Below are positions 9,321-18,385 of a stretch of 64,000 nt of DNA, one piece after another. Below the pieces are notes generated by a model, which did no database searches, was not told the origin of the DNA, and saw nothing but the letters and a program-made list of their open reading frames with translations. The number at the start of each line of letters is the position of its first letter. The first letter of the stretch is position 1. The stretch covers positions 113,012 to 177,011 of the forward strand of contig JACQYS010000003.1 in the NCBI GenBank assembly GCA_016208105.1, in the 5' to 3' direction. This DNA is from Desulfovibrio sp. GTDB taxonomy: Bacteria > Desulfobacterota > Desulfovibrionia > Desulfovibrionales > Desulfovibrionaceae. The translations under genes were made by a program, and so were the position numbers.

Positions 9321-10975
9321 AAGGCCAGATTTCCGCCTTGGCGCTTGGCGGCAAGCAGCGCCCTGTCCGCTGCCTCTAAAAGCTCTGAAGCCGAGGCCGG
9401 ATTCATGGGGTCGAACTGGGCGAAGCCGATGCTCGCGGTCACATTCAGAGGGCCTAGGGAAATCTCCCGGCAGGACGTGAATACTACGTCCAGTATTCGC
9501 CTGGCAACGACGGAGGCCTCGGAACTGTCGGCGCTGGAGAGCACAACCGCGAATTCGTCTCCTCCTATGCGCCCCACGAGGTCATCCTCCCGTATCAAGG
9601 ATTTGGTGGCATTGGCCACGGTTTGAAGGACCAGGTCGCCAGCGGGATGCCCGTACAGGTCGTTTATGGGTTTGAACTGGTCCACGTCCATGAAAAGCAC
9701 GGAGTACACCCGTTGCTCCTGGCTGGCTCTGCCGGCAAAGTCATCGAATTTTTCCATGAACCCTCTGCGGTTGAGAACTCCGGTCAGCTCGTCCATGGTG
9801 GCCTCGGTCACGAGGCGTTCTTGCGCGCTTCGTTGCGCGGTCACGTCGTGCAGGAAAGCCAGGAGCGCTCCGCGGCCATCCCATTCGATCGCCACGATAT
9901 TGGCCTGCACCATGAGTGATCCGCCACTCGCGGGAGCGGCACGGAACTCAATGGACCGAGGTTCTCCCGGTTTTTTCAGTGCAGCGTCGATACCCGCCTC
10001 CACCAGCTCCACGTCGTCCGGGTGGATGAAGCTTGAAAAGCTGGCCTCCTGGATGTCGGGCTCGCTTAATCCAGTAAGTTCCAGCAGTTTCGTGTTGTGG
10101 AGAAGATACAGGTCATTCTGGAGCACGGCGACGGGTTCGCTCGCGTTATGAATGAGTTGGCGATAGCGTTTTTCGCTGCGGACGAGTGCGGCTTCGGCGG
10201 CCTTGCGGCGTTTGATTTCGTCGTGGGCGGTCTGCAATTCGCCCTGCAGCTCGCACAGCTCCTGGATGATGGCGAAGAGAGGACGGTGAGGTATGTACAC
10301 CCCGGTGAGGCTGTTTTGCCAGCTTAAGTAGGCCCAGAGGACCGGGGCGGCGAAAACGGTGATGATCAGACGGCTCACCAGGGTTCCGCTCATGATGGCG
10401 ATATAATCGCTCTGGCCCAGAAACGCCCCGGTATTGAAAAGAAACACATCCAGGCACATGACCCCCAGCAGGGTGAGGAAGACCTTGGCGGCCAGAGGGA
10501 TGGCGTTCAGCTTGCCGTGCAGGTATTCCCAGCAAACGGCCAGAAAGAGCATGTCCGCCAGGTTGGTCAGCACCGAGGCCAGGTTAACGCGCAGGCTGGG
10601 AATGGGCATCATGGTTTGGGGAGTGGCATTGGAGAACTGAAGCAGCAGGTGCAGTGCCAGGGAGATGACCCCCACCAGAACCTGCACGCCGACAACGGTC
10701 AGGATGGCCACCCGCGTCGCATGGGGACCATCGAACACGTAGACCACGAACACGCCCAGCAGCAGTGCGGTGTAGAAAACCGTAGAGCCGATCAGCATGG
10801 TGATGCCCCACAGCTCCACTGTCACGCCTGCGTCCGTCACCCAGCAGGAAATGGCCATCAGGCAGCTCAGCAGGGCGTAGAAGAAGGACAGGCCGAAGCG
10901 GTGACGCAGAGAGTGGGACCAAAGCACCAACCCGTAGGCGGCAAACGACCCTGCGGCGAGAATCCAGGCTTCCAT
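9311..10975 (-). CDS. Membrane GGDEF diguanylate cyclase with PAS domain (copy B)
   Basis: This probable c-di-GMP synthase has 554 residues. Seven hydrophobic segments fill residues 1-225, like the VUPS-type sensor found on GGDEF proteins. A short coiled linker leads to a PAS domain (SEKRYRQLIHNASEPVAVLQ to FLHDVTAQR), then a GGDEF domain with intact GGDEF. The product-inhibition site RxxD (REDD) stands five residues before it, so feedback control is likely. It is a paralogue of 11455-13119, same length and domain order, and its stop overlaps the rarA start. Confidence 0.9.
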   Translation of the reverse strand: MEAWILAAGSFAAYGLVLWSHSLRHRFGLSFFYALLSCLMAISCWVTDAGVTVELWGITMLIGSTVFYTALLLGVFVVYVFDGPHATRVAILTVVGVQVLVGVISLALHLLLQFSNATPQTMMPIPSLRVNLASVLTNLADMLFLAVCWEYLHGKLNAIPLAAKVFLTLLGVMCLDVFLFNTGAFLGQSDYIAIMSGTLVSRLIITVFAAPVLWAYLSWQNSLTGVYIPHRPLFAIIQELCELQGELQTAHDEIKRRKAAEAALVRSEKRYRQLIHNASEPVAVLQNDLYLLHNTKLLELTGLSEPDIQEASFSSFIHPDDVELVEAGIDAALKKPGEPRSIEFRAAPASGGSLMVQANIVAIEWDGRGALLAFLHDVTAQRSAQERLVTEATMDELTGVLNRRGFMEKFDDFAGRASQEQRVYSVLFMDVDQFKPINDLYGHPAGDLVLQTVANATKSLIREDDLVGRIGGDEFAVVLSSADSSEASVVARRILDVVFTSCREISLGPLNVTASIGFAQFDPMNPASASELLEAADRALLAAKRQGGNLALCS

Positions 10976-10995
10976 CGAGGCGAACTCACTCGGTT

Positions 10996-11380
10996 TCTTG
11001 GTTTTCCCTCACCATTCCAGCCCAAGTAAGAGCTGAACGGAAGTCTCTTTGCACAAGGGCTGGCCGTGAACCAGTCTGCCCGAATACAGGCAGCACTGAC
11101 CTCACTCAGGCCGCCTTCAGATGAAACGAAAACACGCTGGTTCTTCCCGGTCAAGTCTTCGCGGGCAAGGCGCAGGGCGTCCTTCTATCCGGCATGAGCT
11201 ATAGGAGTACGCCTCCCGCACAGGCTCTCTCACAATTACCGGCCTGCCCTGGCTTTCGCGCCACAGGGGCCGAGGGGAATCCGGGCGGACCGAAGAAGTG
11301 GATGCTGGCAGGCGCGCAGCTTCACAAGGCCTTGAGCCTGGAGGTGGCGCGAACATGGCCGGGAAACTTTTCAAACATGG
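10996..11380 (-). pseudogene. Decayed second copy of rsmE
   Basis: Read on the minus strand, this stretch encodes DALRLAREDL...NQRVFVSSEGGLSEV, followed by a weakly matching tail ending near a tryptophan. It lines up with the RsmE end DIRQGLARENL...RHVFVLGPEGGLTQAEA. Upstream, CQHPLLR resembles CGNPWLPA, but in-frame stops break it. The position (right before a GGDEF gene) is the same as for intact rsmE at 13130. I infer a duplicated rsmE that has lost function. Confidence 0.6.
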
Positions 11381-11454
11381 CAGGTCTTGTTGCGTGGTTT
11401 ACGCGCAACATGTTGCGGACCACGCACGATGCGTGGACGTCGGCAGCGTGAGAT

Positions 11455-13119
11455 TTAGGCGCTCAGGGCCAGGTTGCCGCCTTGGCGTTTGGCGGCAAGC
11501 AGGGCCTTGTCCGCCGCCTCCAGTAGTTCCGAGGGCGAGGCCGGGTTCTGGGGGTCGAACTGGGCGAAGCCGATGCTCGCGGTAACGCACAGGGGAGTGG
11601 TGGACGTCTCCCGGCAGGATGCGAGAACCCTCTCCAGAATTCGCCTGGCCACGCTGGCCGCTTCTGAACTGTCGGCACCCGAGAGCAGGATGGCGAACTC
11701 GTCGCCGCCCATGCGCCCCACAAGATCTTCTTCCCGCACCAGGGATTTGGCGGCATTGGCAACGGTTCTGAGCACCAGGTCGCCCGTGGGATGTCCGTGC
11801 AGGTCGTTTATGGATTTGAACTTGTCCACGTCCATGTACAGCACGGAGTATATCCGGTGCCCTCGATTGACCTTGGCGGAGAATTCTTCGAACTTCTCCA
11901 TGAATCCTCTGCGGTTGAACACCCCTGTCAATTCGTCCTCGGTGGCTTCGGCCATGAGCCTCTGCTCGGTGTTGCGTTGCGCGGTCACGTCGTGGAGAAA
12001 GGCCAGGAGCGCTCCATGGCCGTCCCATTCGATGCCGACGATATTAGCCTGCACCACCAGGGCCTCGCCTGTGGCGGTGACCGCCCTGAATTCGATGGAT
12101 TGGGGATCGCCAAGGTGTTTCATGGCTGCGCTGGTTCCGGCCGCGACCCGTTCCATGTCGCCAGGGTGGACGAAATCCGAAAAACTGGCTTCCTGGATGT
12201 CGTGTTCGCTCAAACCCGTGAGTTCCAGGAGCTTCGCATTGTGGAGAAGGTAGAGGTTGTTCTGCAGCACGGCGATGGGTTCGCTGGCGTTGTGAACGAG
12301 CTGCCTGTAGCGTTTTTCACTGCGCATCAGCGCCACTTCTATGGCTTTGCGGTGCTGGATCTCGTCATGGGCGGTTTGAAGCTCCACTCTCAGCTCGGAA
12401 ACCTCCTCCAGAATCGCAAAGATTGGCCGGTGGGGCATGGAAACCCCTGCCAGGCTGTTCTGCCAGCTCAGGTAGGCCCACAGGATGGGGGCGGCAAAAA
12501 CAGTGATCATCAGGCGGCTCAACAGGGTGCCGCTCATGATGGACATGTAGTCGCTCTGGCCCAGAAACGCGCCAGTATTGAAAAGGACCACATCCAGCCA
12601 CATAACGCCGAGAAGGGCGAGAAACGCCTTGGCCGCCAGCGGGATGGACCGGAGCCTGCCGTGCAGGTATTCCCAGGAAATTGCCAGGAACACCAAATCG
12701 GCAAGGGTGGTCAGGACGGACGCTATGTTTATGCGAAGGCTGGGGATGGGCACATGGGCCAGGGGCACGGTGGTGGAAATACGCGTCTGGATGTGCAGCA
12801 CCAGGGAGATAATCGGCACCATGGCGGATACGCCCACCACGGTCAGGATGGCCACCCGTGTGGCTCGAGGGCCGTCGAACACGTAGACCACGAACACGCC
12901 CAGAAGAAGCGACGTGTAGAACACCGTGGAGCCAACCAGAAAGGTGAGGTCGCCGAACGTGACCACGACATTCGCGTCCGTGACCCAGGACATGATGGCG
13001 GTCAGGCCGCCAAGCAGGGCGTAGAAGAAAGCCAAGCCGAAGCGGTGGCGCAGGGAGTGCGCCCACAGCACCAAGCCGTAGACGGTGAAAGCTTCGACAA
13101 CAAGAATCCATGCGTTCAT
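11455..13119 (-). CDS. Membrane GGDEF diguanylate cyclase with PAS domain (copy A)
   Basis: A 554-residue paralogue of copy B with the same layout: seven-segment membrane sensor (1-225), PAS domain (SEKRYRQLVHNASEPIAVLQ to FLHDVTAQR) and GGDEF domain. GGDEF and the inhibitory RxxD (REED, five residues earlier) are both intact. Copies differ most in the membrane sensor and PAS domain, as expected if the sensed signal has diverged while the cyclase is kept. It begins 11 bases after the rsmE stop and is likely co-transcribed with it. Confidence 0.9.
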   Translation of the reverse strand: MNAWILVVEAFTVYGLVLWAHSLRHRFGLAFFYALLGGLTAIMSWVTDANVVVTFGDLTFLVGSTVFYTSLLLGVFVVYVFDGPRATRVAILTVVGVSAMVPIISLVLHIQTRISTTVPLAHVPIPSLRINIASVLTTLADLVFLAISWEYLHGRLRSIPLAAKAFLALLGVMWLDVVLFNTGAFLGQSDYMSIMSGTLLSRLMITVFAAPILWAYLSWQNSLAGVSMPHRPIFAILEEVSELRVELQTAHDEIQHRKAIEVALMRSEKRYRQLVHNASEPIAVLQNNLYLLHNAKLLELTGLSEHDIQEASFSDFVHPGDMERVAAGTSAAMKHLGDPQSIEFRAVTATGEALVVQANIVGIEWDGHGALLAFLHDVTAQRNTEQRLMAEATEDELTGVFNRRGFMEKFEEFSAKVNRGHRIYSVLYMDVDKFKSINDLHGHPTGDLVLRTVANAAKSLVREEDLVGRMGGDEFAILLSGADSSEAASVARRILERVLASCRETSTTPLCVTASIGFAQFDPQNPASPSELLEAADKALLAAKRQGGNLALSA

Positions 13120-13129
13120 GTGGGTACGC

Positions 13130-13861
13130 TCATTTTGTATTCGGGTCCTGGGCCCACCAGCTCAAACCAAGGCTTAAGAGTGCGGCTGTCTCCCAGCGCA
13201 GCGGTCTTGGTCCCAATGTGACCGGGGTGAACCCCGTTTCTTGAAAGCGGAGCGCTTCCGCCTGGGTAAGACCTCCCTCCGGTCCTAACACGAAAACATG
13301 GCGGCCCGCACTGATTAAGTTCTCACGTGCGAGGCCTTGCCGGATGTCGCCTGATTCCCACAGAAGCCAACGATGTTCGAAATCGTTGCAGCGCTCGATT
13401 ATGGCTTTCGATCCTCCACGCACCATTTCCAATGCGGGCAGCCAGGGGTTGCCGCACTGTTTGGCCCCGGCCACAAGCTGGGCCTTCCAGGTGTCCTTGG
13501 GAGTTTCCGGCATGCCGCCCTGGCTGCGCTCCGCCTCCCAGAACATGATTCCGGCAGCGTTTAACTCCACGGCCTTTTCCATGAGCCAGCCACGCCTGGT
13601 GGATTTGTTCCAGCCAAGGGCAAGCCAGGTTTCCACCGCTGGGCGCTGGACCATGCTTTCGGTTTCCAGGCTTAAGGTCACCGCGCCCTTGGTGGACTCC
13701 ACAGTGAAGATCCCTTCGCGCCCCTGGCCGTCGAAACAGCGGACGCGAGCACCTGGTCCCAGGCGAAGCACCTTGACCAGATGGCGCGCCTCGTCGCCCT
13801 CCATGCGGAAGGGAGGACGCCAGGAGCCTGGGGGGAGATAGAAGGAGTCTAGTCGGGCCAT
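13130..13861 (-). CDS. rsmE: 16S rRNA m3U1498 methyltransferase RsmE
   Basis: RsmE methylates N3 of U1498 in 16S rRNA using S-adenosylmethionine. The 243-residue protein has the N-terminal PUA-like part (EGDEARHLVKVLRLGPGARVRCFDGQG), the ALGWNKSTRRGWLMEKAVELNAA segment, and the C-terminal SPOUT knot with FVLGPEGGLTQAEA and LGPRPLRWETA. The start MARLDSFYLPP at 13861 is taken because further upstream the open frame only runs through the dispersed repeat. No strong ribosome site is seen. Confidence 0.92.
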   Translation of the reverse strand: MARLDSFYLPPGSWRPPFRMEGDEARHLVKVLRLGPGARVRCFDGQGREGIFTVESTKGAVTLSLETESMVQRPAVETWLALGWNKSTRRGWLMEKAVELNAAGIMFWEAERSQGGMPETPKDTWKAQLVAGAKQCGNPWLPALEMVRGGSKAIIERCNDFEHRWLLWESGDIRQGLARENLISAGRHVFVLGPEGGLTQAEALRFQETGFTPVTLGPRPLRWETAALLSLGLSWWAQDPNTK

Positions 13862-13891
13862 AGTGGAGCGAAGGATAACAGTGGCGAAAAA

Positions 13892-14005
13892 AGCCTCCGG
13901 CGGCCAAAGGGTTGACTCGGGCCATCCTGGCCCTCGCCCCGCGGGCGCTGCTCCGCAGCGTCCAATTTCGCTTTCCTGCGAAATTGTGCCGCCCTCTGGA
14001 CACCC
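13892..14005. repeat. Dispersed intergenic repeat, copy 2
   Basis: It matches copy 1 (2850-2970) in the same orientation: AGCCTCCGGCGGCCAAAGGG, GCGGGCGCTGCTCC, then AATT...GAAATTGTGCCGCCCTCTGGACACCC. An inner hairpin (GGGCGCTGCTCCGCAGCGTCC) is stronger here than in copy 1. It fills the gap between gcvT and rsmE. Confidence 0.7.
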
Positions 14006-14063
14006 TTGTCGCTTTGCGGGATTCGCCGCTCCGCTTTTGGCGGAGCGGCGCGTCATTATAACA

Positions 14064-15149
14064 CTAGACCAGCTTGGTTCTAGCCGAGCCGCCTGAGTAA
14101 AACGGCAGGTCCACTTTTTTCGCGGGCAAATCCACCTTGGCGGCCTTGACCACGAATTGGGCCGAGTCGGCCGCGTCCGCCTTTACGAAAGCCAGGGCAA
14201 TGGAGTGTCCCAGGGTGGGAGAGAACGAGCCGCTGGTCACCACGCCCACCTCCTCGCCGCCTGGCAGGCAGACCTTGTCGTGGTGCCTCGCGCTGCGGCG
14301 CCCTTCGATGGAGAGGGCCACCAGCTTCTCGCGGATGTCCAAAGCCTTGGCCTTGCCCACGTATTCCGCCGGGGAGACGAGCATTCCCGCGTATCCGGCC
14401 TCGGCCGGGGTGTGCGCAGTGTCCAGATCCTGGCCGTAGAGGGGGTAGCCCATTTCCAGGCGCAGGGTGTCGCGCGCGCCGAGCCCGGCCGGAATCACCT
14501 CGGGGTCGGCGGCCAGCTTTTCCCACAGTGCCTGGGCCTTGCTTGCCGGCAGATAGAATTCATATCCCAGCTCGCCGGTGTAGCCGGTGCGGCTGACGAT
14601 CAGGTCCGCGCCTTCGAAACCCGTCTTGGTGAAGCTGAAGTAGCCGAGTTTGGCCCATTCGCCTGGAAGAAGCCGGGTCAGGACCTCGAAGGATTTGGGG
14701 CCTTGCAGGTCGATCTTGGCGGTTTTCTCGGAGATGTCCTGGAAGGAAAGGGAGTCTGGCAGGCGGCTCTTGATGGTGGCGAAATCGGACTCGATGCAGG
14801 CGCCGTTCACCACTAGCATGAACTCGTCGTCCGCGATACGGTAGACGATGAGGTCGTCCAGCACTCCGGCTTCGGGGTTGAGCAGAAAACCGTAGCGGCA
14901 TTTGCCCGGGGCCAGGGTCTCCAGGTTCTGGGTGACGGCGCGGGCCAGGACATCCTTGGCTCCGGCCCCTTTCAGGCTGAATTCACCCATATGGCAGATG
15001 TCGAAGATGCAGGCTTTGCTGCGGCAGTGCTGGTGCTCGGCTATTATGCCCGAATACTGCACCGGCATTTCCCATCCGGCGAAAGGAACCATCTTGGCCC
15101 CGTGGGCCTTGTGCCAGGCATTCAAGGGGGTGACGAGGAGCTTGTCCAA
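14064..15149 (-). CDS. gcvT: Aminomethyltransferase, glycine cleavage T protein
   Basis: GcvT moves the aminomethyl group carried by the H protein to tetrahydrofolate, releasing ammonia. The 361 residues show AWHKAHGAKMVPFAGWEMPVQY, DICHMGEF, a catalytic-aspartate region (GVLDDLIVYR), SRTGYTGELGYEFYLP, GLGARDTLRLEMGYPLYGQDL and VTSGSFSPTLGHSIAL. Length is normal. The usual partners gcvH and gcvP are not in the window, so the complex must be completed elsewhere. It is 17 bases after the orphan gene on its 5' side, suggesting one transcript. Confidence 0.93.
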   Translation of the reverse strand: MDKLLVTPLNAWHKAHGAKMVPFAGWEMPVQYSGIIAEHQHCRSKACIFDICHMGEFSLKGAGAKDVLARAVTQNLETLAPGKCRYGFLLNPEAGVLDDLIVYRIADDEFMLVVNGACIESDFATIKSRLPDSLSFQDISEKTAKIDLQGPKSFEVLTRLLPGEWAKLGYFSFTKTGFEGADLIVSRTGYTGELGYEFYLPASKAQALWEKLAADPEVIPAGLGARDTLRLEMGYPLYGQDLDTAHTPAEAGYAGMLVSPAEYVGKAKALDIREKLVALSIEGRRSARHHDKVCLPGGEEVGVVTSGSFSPTLGHSIALAFVKADAADSAQFVVKAAKVDLPAKKVDLPFYSGGSARTKLV

Positions 15150-15166
15150 GGAAGCGTCTCCGGAAT

Positions 15167-16906
15167 TTAAAGGGTGATAACGGTTTGTGATTTGGGCTGT
15201 TCGGCCCGGAACCTTCTGATGCGGATGAATTCGTCTAAAAGCGATACGAGGCGCCCATACATCCTCTTGATCTGGAGGCCGTATTCGGAGAGGTCGTCGT
15301 CTTTTCGGTTCACGAAGTTCTTGTGCAGGTAACGGTCTTGAAGGATGGTTTCGGTCATCTTGATGACCCGCTCCACCAGCTCGTCAAAGTAGTTGACCAT
15401 TTCGAACTTGAGGTCCGAAACGATGCCGGTGAAGGAGGAGAGCATCTCCAGGTAGGAGAGCTTCTTGCCCTTGCTCCTGCGGACGTGGAGGTCTTCCAGG
15501 GTTTTCACCTTCCTGGCCTGCTGGATGTAGCTGTACTTGCTCCAGACTTCCTGATGCAGGGCGCGCATGGAGGTGAAACGTTCGAAGTTCTCTGGCGCGA
15601 GAAGATAGCCGTCCAGCACCTTGACCACATTTGCGTAGAAGTCTTCGGAATAGCTGATGATCCTGCGTTGATGCTTGGTCAGCCAGGAGTGCAGGAACTT
15701 GAGCCGCTTTTCGTCCGTTTCCGTGCCTTCCACGATCTCGTGGCGCTTGAACACGATGCGGCCGTGGTATTCGCCGCGCACGATGTCGTTTAAGCGCAGG
15801 AACATGGAGTAGGAGTCTTTGATGATGTTGAGCCCCGAGAGCACCTCGCCCGTCAAGGGATGGATGACTTCCTGGCGTACCACCGAAAGGGCCCGGTCCT
15901 GACGGACGTTGTCCGGGTCGTATTTGTGCTGGCTGTAGGCCACGCGCAAGATGACCACACGCCGGTCCGGGTCCACGAAGAAGCCTCCCTCGCGAAGAAG
16001 CTTCACGGTGTCCTTGAAGTGCTCGTGCACGCTCACCAGGGCGAGCTTCTCCACTCTGGGATAGTGCTTGGCGTCCGGGTGGGAGTACATGGTGGTGATG
16101 GTCCGGTCGCTTTGCCCGAGCACACGAACAAGAAAATTCTCTCCGGAGCGGAACAGGCGGCGAGCGAACATGGCCGCGGACGTGCGCCGCTCGGACACGA
16201 TGGGAAATCCGTAGAGCTCCATGAGAAACTGGTACACGAACAGGCGGTTGCGCTCGTATTTCTTGTCGTCCCCGGCGCCAAACTTGCCGATGCGCAGCCC
16301 GAACTGCTTGAGTTCGGTATCCAGGTAGGAGGGAAAGGAGCTGTACACGCCGGACAGGTGGAAGCGTTTTTTCGAGTTGAGGGAAAGAACGTGGGCGCGT
16401 TCCATGTGCAGAAGCGTGGGCAGGAGTTCCGCGTAGTTGGCCAGCGAAGTGATGTCCGTGCCCCCGAAGCTCTGGCGGAACTGGTCCTGGCTCTGCTTCG
16501 GAATGCGCAGGGTCAGGGAGTTCAAATTGTTCTGGCGCAGGCGCTCGGGCATGGCCGGGTTGGCCTTACGTTCCTGGATGGAGACGTCCTCCGGCGAATG
16601 GAGGATGTCGTACTGGAATATCTCCTGAAAGTACGAAAGGCGCCTGGGCAGGACAACCATGGAGAACCCGGGCAGCTCCTTGTATTCAAAGAGGTCCACT
16701 TCGAAAGAGGGGAGAAGCTCGCGGTTCTCGACCAGCGGATAGCTGTCGGTTTCGAAAAAAGGCTTGAGTAGGGCGTATTTGACGTGAACCAGATCCAGGA
16801 ACTCTTTGAGGCTTGAGAGGCTGCCGTCCTTTATGGACTTGGCCCGCCCGGCCAGGCCGCGCGGCCCAGTGGCTTTGGTGAAGGCGAGTTCCCAGGAAAA
16901 AGGCAT
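15167..16906 (-). CDS. Conserved-looking large soluble protein of unknown function
   Basis: I do not recognise this 579-residue protein. It has no signal peptide or membrane helix, is rich in charged and aromatic residues, and the C-terminal third is predicted-looking helical (LKFEMVNYFDELVERVIKM, IKRMYGRLVSLLDEFIRIRR). No nucleotide-binding or catalytic motif stands out. Start MPFSWELAF at 16906 was chosen with GGAG nine bases upstream; a longer frame extends to 17077 without a better site. Its closeness to gcvT (17 bases) suggests co-transcription. Base use is like the host core. Confidence 0.65.
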   Translation of the reverse strand: MPFSWELAFTKATGPRGLAGRAKSIKDGSLSSLKEFLDLVHVKYALLKPFFETDSYPLVENRELLPSFEVDLFEYKELPGFSMVVLPRRLSYFQEIFQYDILHSPEDVSIQERKANPAMPERLRQNNLNSLTLRIPKQSQDQFRQSFGGTDITSLANYAELLPTLLHMERAHVLSLNSKKRFHLSGVYSSFPSYLDTELKQFGLRIGKFGAGDDKKYERNRLFVYQFLMELYGFPIVSERRTSAAMFARRLFRSGENFLVRVLGQSDRTITTMYSHPDAKHYPRVEKLALVSVHEHFKDTVKLLREGGFFVDPDRRVVILRVAYSQHKYDPDNVRQDRALSVVRQEVIHPLTGEVLSGLNIIKDSYSMFLRLNDIVRGEYHGRIVFKRHEIVEGTETDEKRLKFLHSWLTKHQRRIISYSEDFYANVVKVLDGYLLAPENFERFTSMRALHQEVWSKYSYIQQARKVKTLEDLHVRRSKGKKLSYLEMLSSFTGIVSDLKFEMVNYFDELVERVIKMTETILQDRYLHKNFVNRKDDDLSEYGLQIKRMYGRLVSLLDEFIRIRRFRAEQPKSQTVITL

Positions 16907-17142
16907 GAGGGCTGGCTCCGGATGTTCCCTATGGTTGTTTTCGTGCGTAGGAGACTTACGAGTCCCGGTTGGCCCCTGCCGCTTTCCAAAAGGGGCTCTT
17001 TGGGCTACCAGAGACCGGTCGGGAATCCGGAAGGCTTTGCTCTGACCGGCTGTCCCGCACCTTAAGTCGACCATCAAAAGAGCATTTCCCCTGTTCTGTC
17101 AAGGGCGCAAACCCCAACGAACAGGCCAACGGAGCCATAAGA

Positions 17143-17346
17143 ATGAGTGATGCCTGCGCCAACCAAGCTTCCGGAAATCCGGACTGCAACTGTACCTATC
17201 CCGGCTGCCCGCGCCACGGCAATTGCTGTCAGTGCGTGAAGCATCATCGTTTGAAGGATCAACTGCCCGCCTGTTACTTCACCGCCGAGCAAGAGAAGCG
17301 TTTCGACAGGTCGGTGGCCTTCTTCCTCTCTTGCCGTAACGGATGA
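17143..17346 (+). CDS. Small cysteine-rich protein, DUF6485 type
   Basis: A 67-residue protein with eight cysteines within 50 residues: CNCTYPGCPRHGNCCQCVKHHR, then LPACYF and a final cysteine. This spacing is the mark of the DUF6485 family; a metal site (zinc or iron) is likely but not shown. Its stop is one base before the ATG of the GAF protein, so the two are probably coupled. ATAAGAATG gives only a weak ribosome site. Confidence 0.75.
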   Translation: MSDACANQASGNPDCNCTYPGCPRHGNCCQCVKHHRLKDQLPACYFTAEQEKRFDRSVAFFLSCRNG

Positions 17347-17347
17347 C

Positions 17348-18313
17348 ATGATCCGCCAGGACGTTTTCTCCAGGGTCTTGCAGCTGGTCTGCAATGTCTT
17401 TGACAGCTATTCGGCAGTGCTTTTCCTCCCGTCGGCCGGGGGAGAGGGGTGCCGTCTGGTAGCGTCGTTCAGTTTGGGCGACGACGTGCGCCATGGCATG
17501 GAGCTGGCCCTGGGGCAGGGGCTGGCCGGGTGGATCGTGAGGGAAAAAAAGCCGCTCCTCATTAGCAATTTCGACCAGAAGCGCGGTGTGCTGGGCTATT
17601 ACTCGGGGAGTGCCGAGGATGAAATCCGGGCCTTCCTGGGTGTTCCGCTGGAAGGCGTTTCCGGAGCCCTGTGTCTGGACTCGAAAAAAGTGCACAGTTT
17701 CGGGGACAGGGACCAGAAGATTTTGTCCGAATTCGCCCGTCTGGTGTCCACGCTTTACCTCGAACGCGACGGCCTGGTGGAGGGGCTCGCCGAGGTGCGC
17801 CTCTGCCTGGGCCTGCGCCAGATGTCCAGCCTGCCGAAGCAGCACCCCAAGTGGAGCGCATACTTGAACGAGCTTCTCGACCTGGTGTCGCGTTCACTTG
17901 GGTTCATGCACTGCTTTCTTGCCGTGCGCGACGATGCCGCCTGCGTGTTTCGGGTGGAGGGGGCAAGCCAGGTGTTGTTCTCTCCGGCCCAGCCCAGCCC
18001 GGACAGCTTTCCATTGGGCGGAGGCATGATCGGGTGGGTCTTCAAGAACGACGCGCCGGTGTATTCCCAGGACGCGGACACCACGGCGCTTCGGCTGTTC
18101 GGGGCCCAGGCCAGTTCGCCTGTTTTCAAGACGGTGATCTGTCAGCCCGTGCACTTCTCCAAGCGGACCAGGGCGGTGCTTGTCCTGGCCAGCCAGGATA
18201 TGGCGGCGATAAGCGAGGTGCACAAGGACTTTGCCCGGTCAGTGGCAGACCAACTCGCTCTATTTCTTGAGAATTTGCACCTAAAGTCTCGGCTGGAGAA
18301 GCGTAAGGCGTAG
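17348..18313 (+). CDS. Tandem GAF-domain protein
   Basis: A 321-residue soluble protein with two GAF-like halves. The first spans about residues 10-145 (SAVLFLPS, LALGQGLAGWIVREKKPLLISNF, FLGVPLEGVSGALCLDSKK) and the second about 170-310 (HCFLAVRDDAACVFRVEGA, GGGMIGWVFKNDAPVYSQD, VICQPVHFSKRTRAVLVLAS). There is no output domain, so it may act by protein contact. It lies one base after the DUF6485 gene and 72 before mreB. A link to shape control is only inferred from position. Confidence 0.85.
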   Translation: MIRQDVFSRVLQLVCNVFDSYSAVLFLPSAGGEGCRLVASFSLGDDVRHGMELALGQGLAGWIVREKKPLLISNFDQKRGVLGYYSGSAEDEIRAFLGVPLEGVSGALCLDSKKVHSFGDRDQKILSEFARLVSTLYLERDGLVEGLAEVRLCLGLRQMSSLPKQHPKWSAYLNELLDLVSRSLGFMHCFLAVRDDAACVFRVEGASQVLFSPAQPSPDSFPLGGGMIGWVFKNDAPVYSQDADTTALRLFGAQASSPVFKTVICQPVHFSKRTRAVLVLASQDMAAISEVHKDFARSVADQLALFLENLHLKSRLEKRKA

Positions 18314-18385
18314 ACTTTTTTCAAGCCTGTCCGTAGACAAGAGTGATTGCGACTGTAATCAACCACAACTCCCAACGGGTAGAGC

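Noticed and set aside
11385..11450. GTTGCG...CGCAAC hairpin between the GGDEF genes as a small RNA
   Set aside because: The stem is short, no promoter is evident, and the stretch is better explained as the decayed rsmE and its flank.
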